A DNA stretch of 64,000 nt from Albidovulum inexpectatum. Its GTDB lineage: Bacteria; Pseudomonadota; Alphaproteobacteria; Rhodobacterales; Rhodobacteraceae. The DNA lies in the NCBI RefSeq assembly GCF_002927635.1, contig NZ_PRDS01000001.1:558001-622000 (forward strand). Reading direction: 5' to 3'. This document shows, piece by piece, positions 40,351 to 49,752 of the stretch (position 1 is the first letter of the stretch; every line of letters begins with the position of its first letter). Under the pieces are notes generated by a model, which saw nothing but the letters and a program-made list of their open reading frames with translations, did not search any database and was not told the DNA's origin. Both the position numbers and the translations under genes were made by a program.

Positions 40351-41876
40351 TCCGGGCCCTGCTTGTCCTCGCCGCCCTGTCCGGCGCCGCCCCGGCCCTT
40401 GCGGCCGATCCGGTGTTCATCGACCGGGCCGACGGCCTGCCGGTGCGCCATGTCTATGGCGGCGGTTGGGAACATTTCGTCGGCGGCGGCGTGGCGGTGC
40501 TTGACTGCAACCGAGACGCCCGTCCCGATCTTTTCGTCGCCGGGGGCGAAAACCCCGCGCGGCTGCTCATCAATGAAACCGATGGCCCCGGCGCGCCGAT
40601 CCGCTTTCGCGACGGCCCGATCGCGGCCGTGACCGGCGTGACCGGCGCCTATCCTCTGGACATCGACTCGGACGGCTGGCTGGACCTGGCCGTCCTGCGA
40701 GTCGGCCCGGACCGATTGCTGCGCGGCGGGCCCGATTGCACCTTTTCCGACGCGACGGCCGAATGGGGCTTGGCCCCGCGCGACGCGTGGACGACGGCCT
40801 TTGCCGCAACCTGGGAGCGCGGACAGGACTGGCCCACGCTGGTCTTCGGCCATTACGTCGACCGCGCCAATCCCGAAGGCCCCTTCGGAGCTTGCGACAG
40901 CCATGACCTGTATCGCCCGCAAGGCCGCCGCTATGGCACGGCCCGGGAAATCCGTCCCGGATACTGCACCTTGTCGATGCTGATTTCGGACTGGCGCCGC
41001 GTGGGCGAGCCGGAGCTGCGGATCTCGAATGACCGTCACTACTATATACGCGGCGGTTACGAGCAGATGTTCCGGCTGAACCCCCTGGCCGAGCGGACCG
41101 AGGACTGGCCGCACATCTCGCTGTGGGGCATGGGGATTGCCAGCCAGGACATCACGGGCGATGGCCTGCCCGAGGTCATGATGACCTCGATGGGCGATCA
41201 GCTGTTGCAGATCAATACCGGCGCGGGCTTTGTCAATGCGCCCTATTCGATCGGGACCTATGCCTCGATCCCCTTCGTCGGCGACGACGGACGCCCCTCG
41301 ACCGGCTGGCATGCCGAATTCGGCGATATCGACAATGACGGGCGGGCCGACCTGTTCATCGCCAAGGGCAATGTCGATCAGATGCCGTCCAATGCGATCC
41401 ACGATCCCAACAACCTGCTGATGCAGAATGCCGATGGCACGTTCCGCGAGACCGCGCATCTTGCGGGCATCGCCACGGGCGAACGGTCGCGCGGGGCGGC
41501 GCTGACGGATCTTGACGGGGATGGACGGCTGGACATCGTGGTGGTCAATCGCCGCGCCCCGATGGAGATCTGGCAGAACGCGACGCCCGATACCGGCCAC
41601 TGGCTGGCGGTCGCACCGGAATTCGGGGCCAATACCCATGCCGTGGGCGCCTGGATCGAGCTGCGGGCGAATGGCCGCGTGCAGACGCGCGAGGTGACCG
41701 TCGGCGGGGGCCATGCGGGCGGCCAGGCCGGGCCCGTTCATTTCGGTATTGGCCCCGCGACCGAGGCAGAGATCCGCGTCGTCTGGCCCGATGGCAGCGT
41801 CCTGGACTGGACCCGGGTGCCGGCCGACCGCGTCATTCGGGTCACGCCCGGCGGCGTGCGTCCCGATCCGGCCTGA
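40347..41876 (+). CDS. CRTAC1-like exported FG-GAP/ASPIC-UnbV protein
   Basis: 509 residues. A signal peptide (cleavage after ALA, about residue 20) and at least five calcium-binding FG-GAP/VCBS loops (DCNRDARPD, DIDSDGWLD, DITGDGLPE, DIDNDGRAD, DLDGDGRLD) predict a beta-propeller. An ASPIC/UnbV domain closes the C-terminus (GAWIELRANGRVQTREV and IRVVWPDGSVLDWTRV). The biological role of the family in bacteria is unknown; it is periplasmic or secreted. It is coupled to xylR by ATGA overlap and convergent with a di-heme cytochrome, its more plausible partner. Confidence 0.85.
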   Translation: MIRALLVLAALSGAAPALAADPVFIDRADGLPVRHVYGGGWEHFVGGGVAVLDCNRDARPDLFVAGGENPARLLINETDGPGAPIRFRDGPIAAVTGVTGAYPLDIDSDGWLDLAVLRVGPDRLLRGGPDCTFSDATAEWGLAPRDAWTTAFAATWERGQDWPTLVFGHYVDRANPEGPFGACDSHDLYRPQGRRYGTAREIRPGYCTLSMLISDWRRVGEPELRISNDRHYYIRGGYEQMFRLNPLAERTEDWPHISLWGMGIASQDITGDGLPEVMMTSMGDQLLQINTGAGFVNAPYSIGTYASIPFVGDDGRPSTGWHAEFGDIDNDGRADLFIAKGNVDQMPSNAIHDPNNLLMQNADGTFRETAHLAGIATGERSRGAALTDLDGDGRLDIVVVNRRAPMEIWQNATPDTGHWLAVAPEFGANTHAVGAWIELRANGRVQTREVTVGGGHAGGQAGPVHFGIGPATEAEIRVVWPDGSVLDWTRVPADRVIRVTPGGVRPDPA

Positions 41877-41885
41877 ACCGGGGCT

Positions 41886-43232
41886 TCAGCGTTCGACCGG
41901 CAACCCGCTTGGCACCGAGTCCGGCACGCCCAGCCGACCCTTCAGGGCGGTTTCGTCGCTCAGCGCGTCCAGAAAGGCGATCAGGTCGTCGATCTCGGCT
42001 TGCGACAGGCGCACCCCCGGACGTGCCGCCGCCTCGATCGCCGCGACCTCGGCGGGATCGTCCAGGATCGCCCAGTCGTCCTTTTCGCTTTGCATCGCGG
42101 GCAGGACCGCCTGGGCCCGGTCATAGCCGCCCAGACCCTGCGCGGGATCGGCGTGATGGGCCAGAAACTTGCGCATGTCCGACCATGCGCCCGCATGGCC
42201 CCATGGCCCGGTATGCATCACGTTGCGCAATGACGGCGTGCGGAAGGCATAGGCATCCTCGGGCCGGTTCGAAACCCGCATCCGGCCGATATCGCGTGAA
42301 TGCCGTTCGAACCGTTCCGCCTTGCCGGGGCCAAGCTGCGGCTCGCCCATCGCGTGGAAGCCGTGATCGGTCTGGAACGGCCCCGCGTGGCAGGTGGCGC
42401 ATCCCCCCCGGCCGTAGAACAGCTCCATCCCGCGCCGGGCCGCCTTGGGCAGGTCGCCTTGCCCGCGCAGATAGCGGTCAAAGGCGGAATCGTCGCTGCG
42501 CCATTCAAGGGCCATGAAGGCCGCGATCGCGTTCGAGATGTCGGTGAAGGCGATCGGCCGGCCTTCGCCGATGTCGGGATAGACCCGTGCGAACATCGCG
42601 GCATAGGCCGGGATCGAAGCGACCCGGGCCGAGATCAGGTCCCATGCGCCGCCCTTGCCGGTGATGCGCCCGCTGCGCACGGCCTTGGCGATCTCGTTTT
42701 CCTGGTAGTGTCCCGCCATCTCGTCCGGCGAAAGGACCGGGAACATCGTCTGGGCCGACAGCACGCTGTCGAAACCTGTCACCATCTCGTCTTCCAGCGG
42801 CGTGCGCAGGCCCGACGGCCGCATGGGATCCGCTTCGATCCGGCCGTCATGGAACAGGCGGGTAAATTCGCGTGCTCCCAGATTGAACAGGGCCGGCGCG
42901 TTGCGCGGGATGCGCAGCTCGGGCGGGTTCGCGGGATCGACATGCCGGTCGGGGCCAAGTCCGATGCCACCTTCGCCCATGCCCAGCGACAGCCCGTCCG
43001 ACGTGCCGAATTTCGGGTGGTGGCAGGTCGCGCAAGAGATGTTGCGGTTGCCAGACAGGATCGGATCATAGAACAAGAGCTGACCCAGCCGTGCCTCGTC
43101 GGGATCGACGGGCACGTAATCGGCATCGGTTACCGGGCGCGGCAGGTTGCCTGGGTCGGCCATCACCGGCGTCAGGTGCAGCGCGGCAGCCAGGGTCGCG
43201 GCAAAGGGAACGTAACGCAGGGCATTCGCCAT
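41886..43232 (-). CDS. Di-heme cytochrome c peroxidase/MauG-family protein
   Basis: 448 residues. A signal peptide (cleavage after VMA, residue 25) is followed by two c-type heme sites, CATCH at 67-71 and a second CATCH near residue 278, in the CcpA/MauG architecture. Members either reduce H2O2 or oxidise protein side chains; the sequence alone does not say which. It is periplasmic. The start at MANALRYV is near the divergent YihY gene, 55 bases away. Its 3' end faces the CRTAC1-like gene nine bases apart. Confidence 0.88.
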   Translation of the reverse strand: MANALRYVPFAATLAAALHLTPVMADPGNLPRPVTDADYVPVDPDEARLGQLLFYDPILSGNRNISCATCHHPKFGTSDGLSLGMGEGGIGLGPDRHVDPANPPELRIPRNAPALFNLGAREFTRLFHDGRIEADPMRPSGLRTPLEDEMVTGFDSVLSAQTMFPVLSPDEMAGHYQENEIAKAVRSGRITGKGGAWDLISARVASIPAYAAMFARVYPDIGEGRPIAFTDISNAIAAFMALEWRSDDSAFDRYLRGQGDLPKAARRGMELFYGRGGCATCHAGPFQTDHGFHAMGEPQLGPGKAERFERHSRDIGRMRVSNRPEDAYAFRTPSLRNVMHTGPWGHAGAWSDMRKFLAHHADPAQGLGGYDRAQAVLPAMQSEKDDWAILDDPAEVAAIEAAARPGVRLSQAEIDDLIAFLDALSDETALKGRLGVPDSVPSGLPVER

Positions 43233-43287
43233 GAAGGAACCCGTATCAGGAAATTCGGCCCGCACAGCTAAGCCGATCCGGCCGGCC

Positions 43288-44139
43288 ATGAAAAGCCGTC
43301 TTGGCCTTGCATTCGCGTGGCGAGTTGCCTGCGCCGTGATGCGCCTGTCGGACGAACGGCATCTGGGCCTGATCGCGGCCGGGGTGGCCTTCTACGCGAT
43401 CCTTGCGCTGTTTCCGGCCATGGCCGCGACGATCTCGATCTGGTCGCTGTTTGCCGATCCGCTGATCGTGCGCGACACGGTCGATGCCGTTCACGAACTG
43501 ATTCCCGACGAAGCCTATCGCATCATTCAGACACAGCTGAACACGCTGCTGGCCACGACGGGCACCAGCCTGACATGGACGACGGTGATCTCTCTTTCGA
43601 TCGCGCTCTATTCGGTCCAGTCGGGCGTTTCGGCCCTGATCACCGGGCTGAACGCGATCCGCGGCACCAGGCGCCGGGCCGGGATTGCGCGCTATCTGGT
43701 TTCGATCGTGCTGACGGCCAGCGTCATCGCGATGTCCGTGATGGCGCTGGCGATGATCGTCGCGGTGCCGATCGCGCTGAACTTCCTGCCGCTGGGACCG
43801 ATCATGGCGGTCATCCTGTCGATCCTGCCCTGGGCGGTCATGTTCGCGCTGCTCGTCCTGGTTCTGGGGTTGTTCTATCGCTGGGGGCCGAACGTGCCCG
43901 ACCGGCACGGATGGTTCACGCCCGGCGCGATTCTCGCGGCATTCCTCTGGGCGGTCGCCTCGGTCGCATTCTCGGCCTACCTGGCCAATTTCGGTGCCTA
44001 TAACCGGATCTATGGGTCGATCGGGGCGGTCGTGGCAATGATGATGTGGCTGTATATCTCGGCCTATATCGTGCTGCTTGGCGCGGCGGTGAATGCCGAA
44101 ATCCGGCTGTTGCGCCGGCGGGACCGGGAAGGTCAGTAA
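43288..44139 (+). CDS. YihY/BrkB family membrane protein
   Basis: 283 residues with about six membrane helices and the family pattern GLIAAGVAFYAILALFPAMAA near the N-terminus and RWGPNVPDRHGWFTPGA around residue 200. The function is not established (BrkB was linked to serum resistance, but the family is general). I start at MKSRLGLAF because the extra in-frame residues overlap the divergent peroxidase start. Its stop overlaps the tamB stop by seven bases. Confidence 0.87.
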   Translation: MKSRLGLAFAWRVACAVMRLSDERHLGLIAAGVAFYAILALFPAMAATISIWSLFADPLIVRDTVDAVHELIPDEAYRIIQTQLNTLLATTGTSLTWTTVISLSIALYSVQSGVSALITGLNAIRGTRRRAGIARYLVSIVLTASVIAMSVMALAMIVAVPIALNFLPLGPIMAVILSILPWAVMFALLVLVLGLFYRWGPNVPDRHGWFTPGAILAAFLWAVASVAFSAYLANFGAYNRIYGSIGAVVAMMMWLYISAYIVLLGAAVNAEIRLLRRRDREGQ

Positions 44140-47100
44140 TCCCGTTCCCAGAAGACGCCGATACCGGTATTGCCTTCGGAATCCAGCCGCCCGCGCATCT
44201 TGACCCCGGGACGCACGTCCAGGTTCAGGTTGATCTCGGCCTTGCCGTCCGATCCGACCGAGACATCGGAATAGACACGGTCGGTCAGATACTTGCCCGC
44301 GCGCACCGATGCCGACCCGTCCTGGGCCGTCGTGATGTCAAGATCGTCCAGGCCCACGCTTTCCCGCAGGCGCGCGACGATCCCGCCGCCGCCGCGCCCC
44401 GCCAGTTCGGCCACCGCCGAGGCAAGCTGTGCGGCCTGCAGCGGCGAAAGATTCGTCAAACCGCGTCCGAACAGGATCTGAGAGACGACCTCTTCCTCGG
44501 GCAATTCGGGCGAGGACAGGAAGCTGATCTCGGGCGATGAGGCCGGCCCCTCGATCAGGATCGTGGCGGTGATCTCGTCGGTCTGCGTGGTCGCGGCAAA
44601 CCGGATCCAGGGCTCCAGCGCGCCCTGCAGCTGGACCAGCCCTTCGTCGATGGTGAAGCGCTTGCCCAGAAGGTCCAGCCGTCCACGGATCAGGTTGAAT
44701 TGTCCCGACGGAACGATATCGGCCGTGGTGCCCGAAACGCGCAGCGATCCGCCCAGCTCGGCATCCAGACCTCTGCCGCGCACGAAGATGCGGTCGGGGG
44801 CGGAAATGGCCAGGTCCAGGCCATAGGACACGCGGTTGCGCTCTTCGCCGTTGTCGCGGATCAGCCGCGCGCGCCTGCGCGTCTGCCGGACCTCGGGCGG
44901 TTCCGAGACATGAGCAATGCCGCGCAGGACCGGGTCCGTCGCGACCCCGGCCGAAGCGATCAGGATCTCGGTCCTTCCCAGCCGGACCTGACCGCCGATC
45001 GAGGCCCCGCCACGGAACGGCCCGGTGATCGAGACATCGCCCGTCACGGTGGTTTCATACAGGTCGGGATCGGCCAGGCGGGCATCGCGCAGGCTGATGG
45101 TCAGATCGCCCACGAACGGAGAGGTCAGCGCGATCGGACCGGTGATCGCCACCTCGCCCCCGCCGCGCACCTTCGCATTGCCCGCGATCCGCGCCTGCGC
45201 ATCGGCCAGATCGGCGGTTGCCGACAATTGCCGCAATTCGATCCCGAACAGGGGCGCGACAAGGCGTGCATCGTTCAGCGCGACGCGACCGGTCAGCGCA
45301 GACAGGCTTGGCGCCCCGGACAGGCGCAGATCGAAGGACAGCGGCCCCTCGATGTTGCGCGGCTGGATGAAGGGATTCAGCATCGCCGATTGTGCCCCGC
45401 CCGCGATGGCCAGATCGGCGGTGCTGCCGTCTTCGGCAACCGTTCCCGAGATGCGCGCATCGGTTCCGCCCGGACCGGTTGCCGCGATATCCACGTCGTA
45501 TCCGTCGCCCGGCAGGGCAGCCACGCGCCCCTCGGCGGTGACGGGCCCCGGAAAGCCCGGGGCGAACAGCGCAAGATCGGAAAGACGCGCAGACAGATCC
45601 AGGCTGCGCTGATCGCCCTCGCCCCGACCGGCCGCCTGCAGCCGGATCTGCGGGTTCGTCACGTCTAGGCGTTCGGGCCAGATCACCCGTCCCTCTTGCA
45701 GCACCGCGATGTCGAGTTCGGTTCGCCCGCGCAACAGCTTGTCGATCGCCTGCCGGCCCGCGGCCAGGTCCTGGGCCTGACCGTTCAGCGTGATCCGCCG
45801 TTTCGCGCCCGTCTCTGTCAGGCGTGCCGAGACCTGCATGGCCCCGCCATATTGCGGCCCCAGAACCGACAGGTCGCTGAACTCCATCCGGGCGGTCAGG
45901 TCGCTGGCGCCGGTGCGGATGACGCCCGAGCCCTGCATCGCGAGGCTGCCGGCAACGACATCCAGCGCCTTGACGGTGATCCCGGTTTCATCGCGCGACA
46001 TGTCGGTTTCGATCACCGACTGGCCGGCCAGCAGCCGGTCGGCCTCGGGGATGCCGATGGTCAGGTCGCGTCCCTCGACCCGGGCCGTGGCGTCGAAGCT
46101 GCCCGCCAGAACGGCCGTGCGCCCCTGAAGGCTGACCTTCGCAGCCCCACCAAGTTCGCGCCCGGCAATGCCCGACAGACGTGCCATGTCGGCAAGATCG
46201 GCCGCGATGCGACCGGACAGTTCGGGCCCCGTTTCGGTCGCCGCGATCGAAACCCCGCCTGCGGCCGACAGGCCGTCGCCCGTGATCTCGATCACCGGGA
46301 TGCGCAGTGGCGTACCCTTCAGCCAGTGGAACACGGCCTTGCCCGCGACCGCTTGGCCCAGCGCGCGGGCAAGGGCGGGATCCGTGGGCGCAACCCCGGT
46401 CGCGGCAAAGCGGATCGTCCCGCCCATGCGGGTCAGGCGCACGCCTTCGGTCCCGGCGGGGGCAATACGGCCCGACCCTGCCAGACGGATCTCGTCGATC
46501 GCGATTTCGGGGCGGCGCAGGCCCAGCATCTCGCCCTGCAGGCTCCAGCCGTCATCACGGCGCGCGGCATAGCGCACCACAAGATCGGCACCTTTCAGCC
46601 AGGTCCGGGGGCCCGAGATCGGCAACAGGATCTCGCCCCCTTCTGGCCGGCCCATGCGCAGGGTCAGAACCGCGCGTTCGGGTGCGCCGCCCGGTGCCAG
46701 GGCCAGGCTGCCCGTGACGTCGATCCCGCGCGAATCCAGAACCAGTCTGGACAGTTCGAAACGGCCCGTGTCTTCTCTCTTGCCTTCGGCCTCCAGCGTG
46801 ATCTCGTTTCCGAAGAAGTCGCGATAATCCGGCAGGAACAGCGGCGCGATATCGCCCGACAGGCTGGCGGCAAAGGCCTGGGCGTGCCGTCCCTTTTCGT
46901 CTTCCTGACCGCGCAGGGTGATCGTTCCCGCCAGCCTTGGCTGGTTGTCCGACGACAGGCTGAGATCGGCCCGGAAATCGTCCGTGGGTCCCGTCCCGTG
47001 CAGGGCAAGTTCAAGGGCCGGCGCGCCGGGCAGACCAAGGGTCGTCGAGACAATGCCGCCCGCTCCCTCGCGCAGCAGAAGGTCGATCATCGCACGGCGG

Positions 47101-47663
47101 GTTTCGTTGGCATAAGAGGCATTCAGCGCCAGACGACCGGTTTCCCCGTCGATCCGTTCGACGACAAGTCTGGTCTCGCCCTCGCCGCCGCCCAGTTGCA
47201 TCGACCCTTCGAGCCGCGCCACGACCCTGCGGCCAAGGATCGGTTCGCCCAGCGCGACCCGTTCGGCGCGCAAGGTTCCGATCTTCACGGAAACCGGAAG
47301 TTCGGGCAGGCTGAAGCCTTGGGCCTCGGGTGCCGGGCCGTCCGAAACCGGCTTGCGTGGCAGCAGGATCTCGGCCGCCGTCATTTCCTCGACCTCGATA
47401 CGGCCGGAAAGAAGGGCGCTGCGATTCCACGAAATTGCGCCATCGCGAATCGTCAGCCATACGCCCTGGGCGTCGGCGATCGTCATTTCGCTGAACGTCG
47501 CGCGCGAGGACAGGGCGCCGGCAAAGCCCTCGATGCGGACCTGCCGGCCCGCGCCCGACAGATTGTCCTCGATCAGTCCGGTCAGGAAGCCGCGGTCGTC
47601 CTCTTGCGCCGCCAGCGCCAGCGGCGTCAGGACAAGGATCAGAAGTGCCACCAGCAGCCGCAT
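44133..47663 (-). CDS. tamB: TamB-type translocation and assembly module protein
   Basis: 1176 residues. A signal/anchor segment (MRLLVALLILVLTPLALAAQ), then a very long beta-rich region of AsmA/TamB repeats, ending in the conserved TamB (DUF490) domain (SILFGRG-type segment SQILFGRGLTNLSPLQAAQLA and terminal TGIGVFWERDY). TamB spans the periplasm and, with TamA, supports outer-membrane protein or lipid transport. ATG overlaps the tamA stop by one base. Start chosen at the signal; a 51-residue Arg-rich extension inside tamA is rejected. Confidence 0.92.
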   Translation of the reverse strand: MRLLVALLILVLTPLALAAQEDDRGFLTGLIEDNLSGAGRQVRIEGFAGALSSRATFSEMTIADAQGVWLTIRDGAISWNRSALLSGRIEVEEMTAAEILLPRKPVSDGPAPEAQGFSLPELPVSVKIGTLRAERVALGEPILGRRVVARLEGSMQLGGGEGETRLVVERIDGETGRLALNASYANETRRAMIDLLLREGAGGIVSTTLGLPGAPALELALHGTGPTDDFRADLSLSSDNQPRLAGTITLRGQEDEKGRHAQAFAASLSGDIAPLFLPDYRDFFGNEITLEAEGKREDTGRFELSRLVLDSRGIDVTGSLALAPGGAPERAVLTLRMGRPEGGEILLPISGPRTWLKGADLVVRYAARRDDGWSLQGEMLGLRRPEIAIDEIRLAGSGRIAPAGTEGVRLTRMGGTIRFAATGVAPTDPALARALGQAVAGKAVFHWLKGTPLRIPVIEITGDGLSAAGGVSIAATETGPELSGRIAADLADMARLSGIAGRELGGAAKVSLQGRTAVLAGSFDATARVEGRDLTIGIPEADRLLAGQSVIETDMSRDETGITVKALDVVAGSLAMQGSGVIRTGASDLTARMEFSDLSVLGPQYGGAMQVSARLTETGAKRRITLNGQAQDLAAGRQAIDKLLRGRTELDIAVLQEGRVIWPERLDVTNPQIRLQAAGRGEGDQRSLDLSARLSDLALFAPGFPGPVTAEGRVAALPGDGYDVDIAATGPGGTDARISGTVAEDGSTADLAIAGGAQSAMLNPFIQPRNIEGPLSFDLRLSGAPSLSALTGRVALNDARLVAPLFGIELRQLSATADLADAQARIAGNAKVRGGGEVAITGPIALTSPFVGDLTISLRDARLADPDLYETTVTGDVSITGPFRGGASIGGQVRLGRTEILIASAGVATDPVLRGIAHVSEPPEVRQTRRRARLIRDNGEERNRVSYGLDLAISAPDRIFVRGRGLDAELGGSLRVSGTTADIVPSGQFNLIRGRLDLLGKRFTIDEGLVQLQGALEPWIRFAATTQTDEITATILIEGPASSPEISFLSSPELPEEEVVSQILFGRGLTNLSPLQAAQLASAVAELAGRGGGGIVARLRESVGLDDLDITTAQDGSASVRAGKYLTDRVYSDVSVGSDGKAEINLNLDVRPGVKMRGRLDSEGNTGIGVFWERDY

Positions 47664-49480
47664 CAGAATGCCTGCCCTATGCCGACATAGATCTGGACGC
47701 CATCGCCGGTATCGCCCGAAACCGGCAGACCCAGGTCCAGCCGGATCGGCCCGATCCCGGTATCGTAGCGCAGGCCAAGCCCGGCGCCGGCATGCCAGTC
47801 GCTGTTGCCGCCCCAAAGCGTGTCATCGCTGATCAGCCCCGCATCGTAGAAGGCGACCGCCCCGATACGCTCGGTCAGCCTGGCGCGCATCTCGCCCGAG
47901 ATCCCGGCAAAGCTGAGTCCGCCCGACTGGATCGTGACGCTGGCCGACCGCTGACGCGTCACGCCAAGCGATTGATAGGGCTGGCCCCGGACCGTGCCGC
48001 CGCCGCCCGAAAAGAACAGGTAATCGGGCAGGGTATCGTCCAGCCCCGATCCAAGAATCGTGCCCAGCTGCAGCCGGGCGGCCAGCACGAAGCGATCCTC
48101 CTCGCCAAAGCCGCGATAGGCGCGCCCGTCGAGCATCATCTGCGCGCCCGAGCCCGTCGTCTGAAGCCCCAGATAGGGCGTGAGCCTGCCTGCAAGGTAG
48201 AAGCCCGTGGCAGGATCGGTGACGCTGTCGCGCCGATCCCATGTCAGCGACATGGGCAGCGCGACAAGGCTGTAATCGGTCGTGCCGGCTGCGTCGGTCG
48301 CGCGCGAGCGGATATAGGACAGCCCGGCCTCGGCCGACAGCGTGTCGGACAGCGGGCGCGTCAGCCCCAGCCCCAGCTCGAACGTATCCACGCGCTGATC
48401 GACGATATCGGTCCGTTCGGCGCGGGCCAGCGCAAAGGCACCGGCATCGGTCACGGGCGTCGCGGGCCGGTCGATGCGCGCCGAGACGCTGTATCCCGGA
48501 TCGACCCCTTGCGTGCCGATCTGGTCGATCGCCGCTTCGATGCGCAGCCGTTCCGCCCCGCCCAGCAGGTTGCGATGCAGCCAGTATCCCGACAACGACA
48601 CGCCATCCGAGGTCGAGGCTTCGGCCCCGATGCCGAACCGGCGCGGGGCTTCCTCGACCAGCGTCAGGCGAAAATCCAGCGTGCCGTCGGGATCGGGCTG
48701 TTCGGCCTCGGCCAGCGCAACCGAGCGGAACACGCCCGTCCGCCGCAGCCGCGCGGCGACCTTGTCGGCCTTTTCGGGGTCGAACACCTCTCCGGCCGGG
48801 AAACCGGCGATCTTGCGGATCCGGTCGATCCGCATCCGTTCCTGCCCCTCGATCGTCAACTGGCCAAAGCGCAGCCTTGGTCCGGGATCAAGGATGATGG
48901 TCGAGGCCAGCGTCCTGTCGCGGTGATCGGCAATGATCTTCTGATCGGCGACGCGGGCCTTGGCATGGCCCAGGTTGCGCCAGCCTTTGACACCGGCATC
49001 GGCGGCCTCGACGATCGCGGTGGAATAGGCCGGCAGCGTGTCGCGATAGGCGGGCGGCAGATCGGTGCCGGGCGCATAGGGTCGCATCCGCGCGGCCGAG
49101 AAGGTGAACAACGGCCCCGGCCGGACCGTGATCTCGATGCGGTCGATCCGATCAGGCGCCTCGAGCGGTGGAATGTCGGCCGCTTCGCGCCCGTCGATCA
49201 GGATCGAGATGACACCGCCGTAATGCCCGGCCGCATAGAGCACACCCAGAAGCCGGCCGTAATCGGCGCGTGTCGCGGCGATCAGGCTTTGGGCGTCGGT
49301 GCGCTTTTCGTTGACCATCTGCAACGTGACAGAGGCCGCGCGCAGCCTTTCGGCCAGCGCATCCTCGGCCCCCGGCGCCACCAGTTTCGCCGATTGCAGC
49401 GCGCGCAGGGGCGTGGGCGCGACCATGGCCGCACCGATGCCCAATGCCAGTCCAAGTGCAATTCCTGCCGTCCTGCGCAT
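47663..49480 (-). CDS. tamA: TamA-type Omp85 outer-membrane protein
   Basis: 605 residues. A signal peptide (GIALGLALGIGAAMVAP, about 1-28), POTRA-like domains (about 40-275) and a C-terminal beta-barrel of the bacterial surface antigen family ending in phenylalanine (YVGIGQAF), as outer-membrane barrels do. The Omp85 strand motif GGGGTVRGQPYQSLG is near residue 495. Together with tamB it forms the TAM. The start lies 272 bases from tctC in a region of palindromes. Confidence 0.92.
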   Translation of the reverse strand: MRRTAGIALGLALGIGAAMVAPTPLRALQSAKLVAPGAEDALAERLRAASVTLQMVNEKRTDAQSLIAATRADYGRLLGVLYAAGHYGGVISILIDGREAADIPPLEAPDRIDRIEITVRPGPLFTFSAARMRPYAPGTDLPPAYRDTLPAYSTAIVEAADAGVKGWRNLGHAKARVADQKIIADHRDRTLASTIILDPGPRLRFGQLTIEGQERMRIDRIRKIAGFPAGEVFDPEKADKVAARLRRTGVFRSVALAEAEQPDPDGTLDFRLTLVEEAPRRFGIGAEASTSDGVSLSGYWLHRNLLGGAERLRIEAAIDQIGTQGVDPGYSVSARIDRPATPVTDAGAFALARAERTDIVDQRVDTFELGLGLTRPLSDTLSAEAGLSYIRSRATDAAGTTDYSLVALPMSLTWDRRDSVTDPATGFYLAGRLTPYLGLQTTGSGAQMMLDGRAYRGFGEEDRFVLAARLQLGTILGSGLDDTLPDYLFFSGGGGTVRGQPYQSLGVTRQRSASVTIQSGGLSFAGISGEMRARLTERIGAVAFYDAGLISDDTLWGGNSDWHAGAGLGLRYDTGIGPIRLDLGLPVSGDTGDGVQIYVGIGQAF

Positions 49481-49510
49481 TCCCGTCCCCGTCGGTTGCG
49501 ATCACAATGC

Positions 49511-49540
49511 AACTTTCCCCGGAAAGTTCCAGCACTGGAA
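49511..49540. promoter_or_regulatory. Two adjacent palindromes upstream of tamA
   Basis: AACTTTCC-CC-GGAAAGTT (49511-49528) followed by TTCCAG-CA-CTGGAA (49527-49540), sharing two bases. They lie 30-60 bases upstream of the tamA start. Perfect arms of eight and six bases; probably regulator sites or an RNA structure in the tamAB leader. Confidence 0.6.
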
Positions 49541-49578
49541 TTGGCCACAGGCATCAGCTTGCCGGTGAATGGCACAAT

Positions 49579-49593
49579 CGTGATCGGATCACG
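49579..49593. promoter_or_regulatory. Perfect palindrome CGTGATC-G-GATCACG between tamA and tctC
   Basis: A 15-base palindrome with seven-base arms, about 160 bases before tctC. The core TGATCGGATCA resembles the compact palindromes bound by GntR-type regulators (inference). No regulator gene is adjacent. Confidence 0.58.
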
Positions 49594-49752
49594 GCGCGAA
49601 AGGCCCGCCCGGCCATGCCGCGCAAGGCGGGGACAAACATCTTGCACGGATGATCGCTTGCGTGACAGGCTCGGCAGGCCCCGACCGCGAATCGCGGCGG
49701 GTCGAAGAAGGGCTGTCTGGAACGCCCCGCAACATCGTCTGGGAGGACATAC

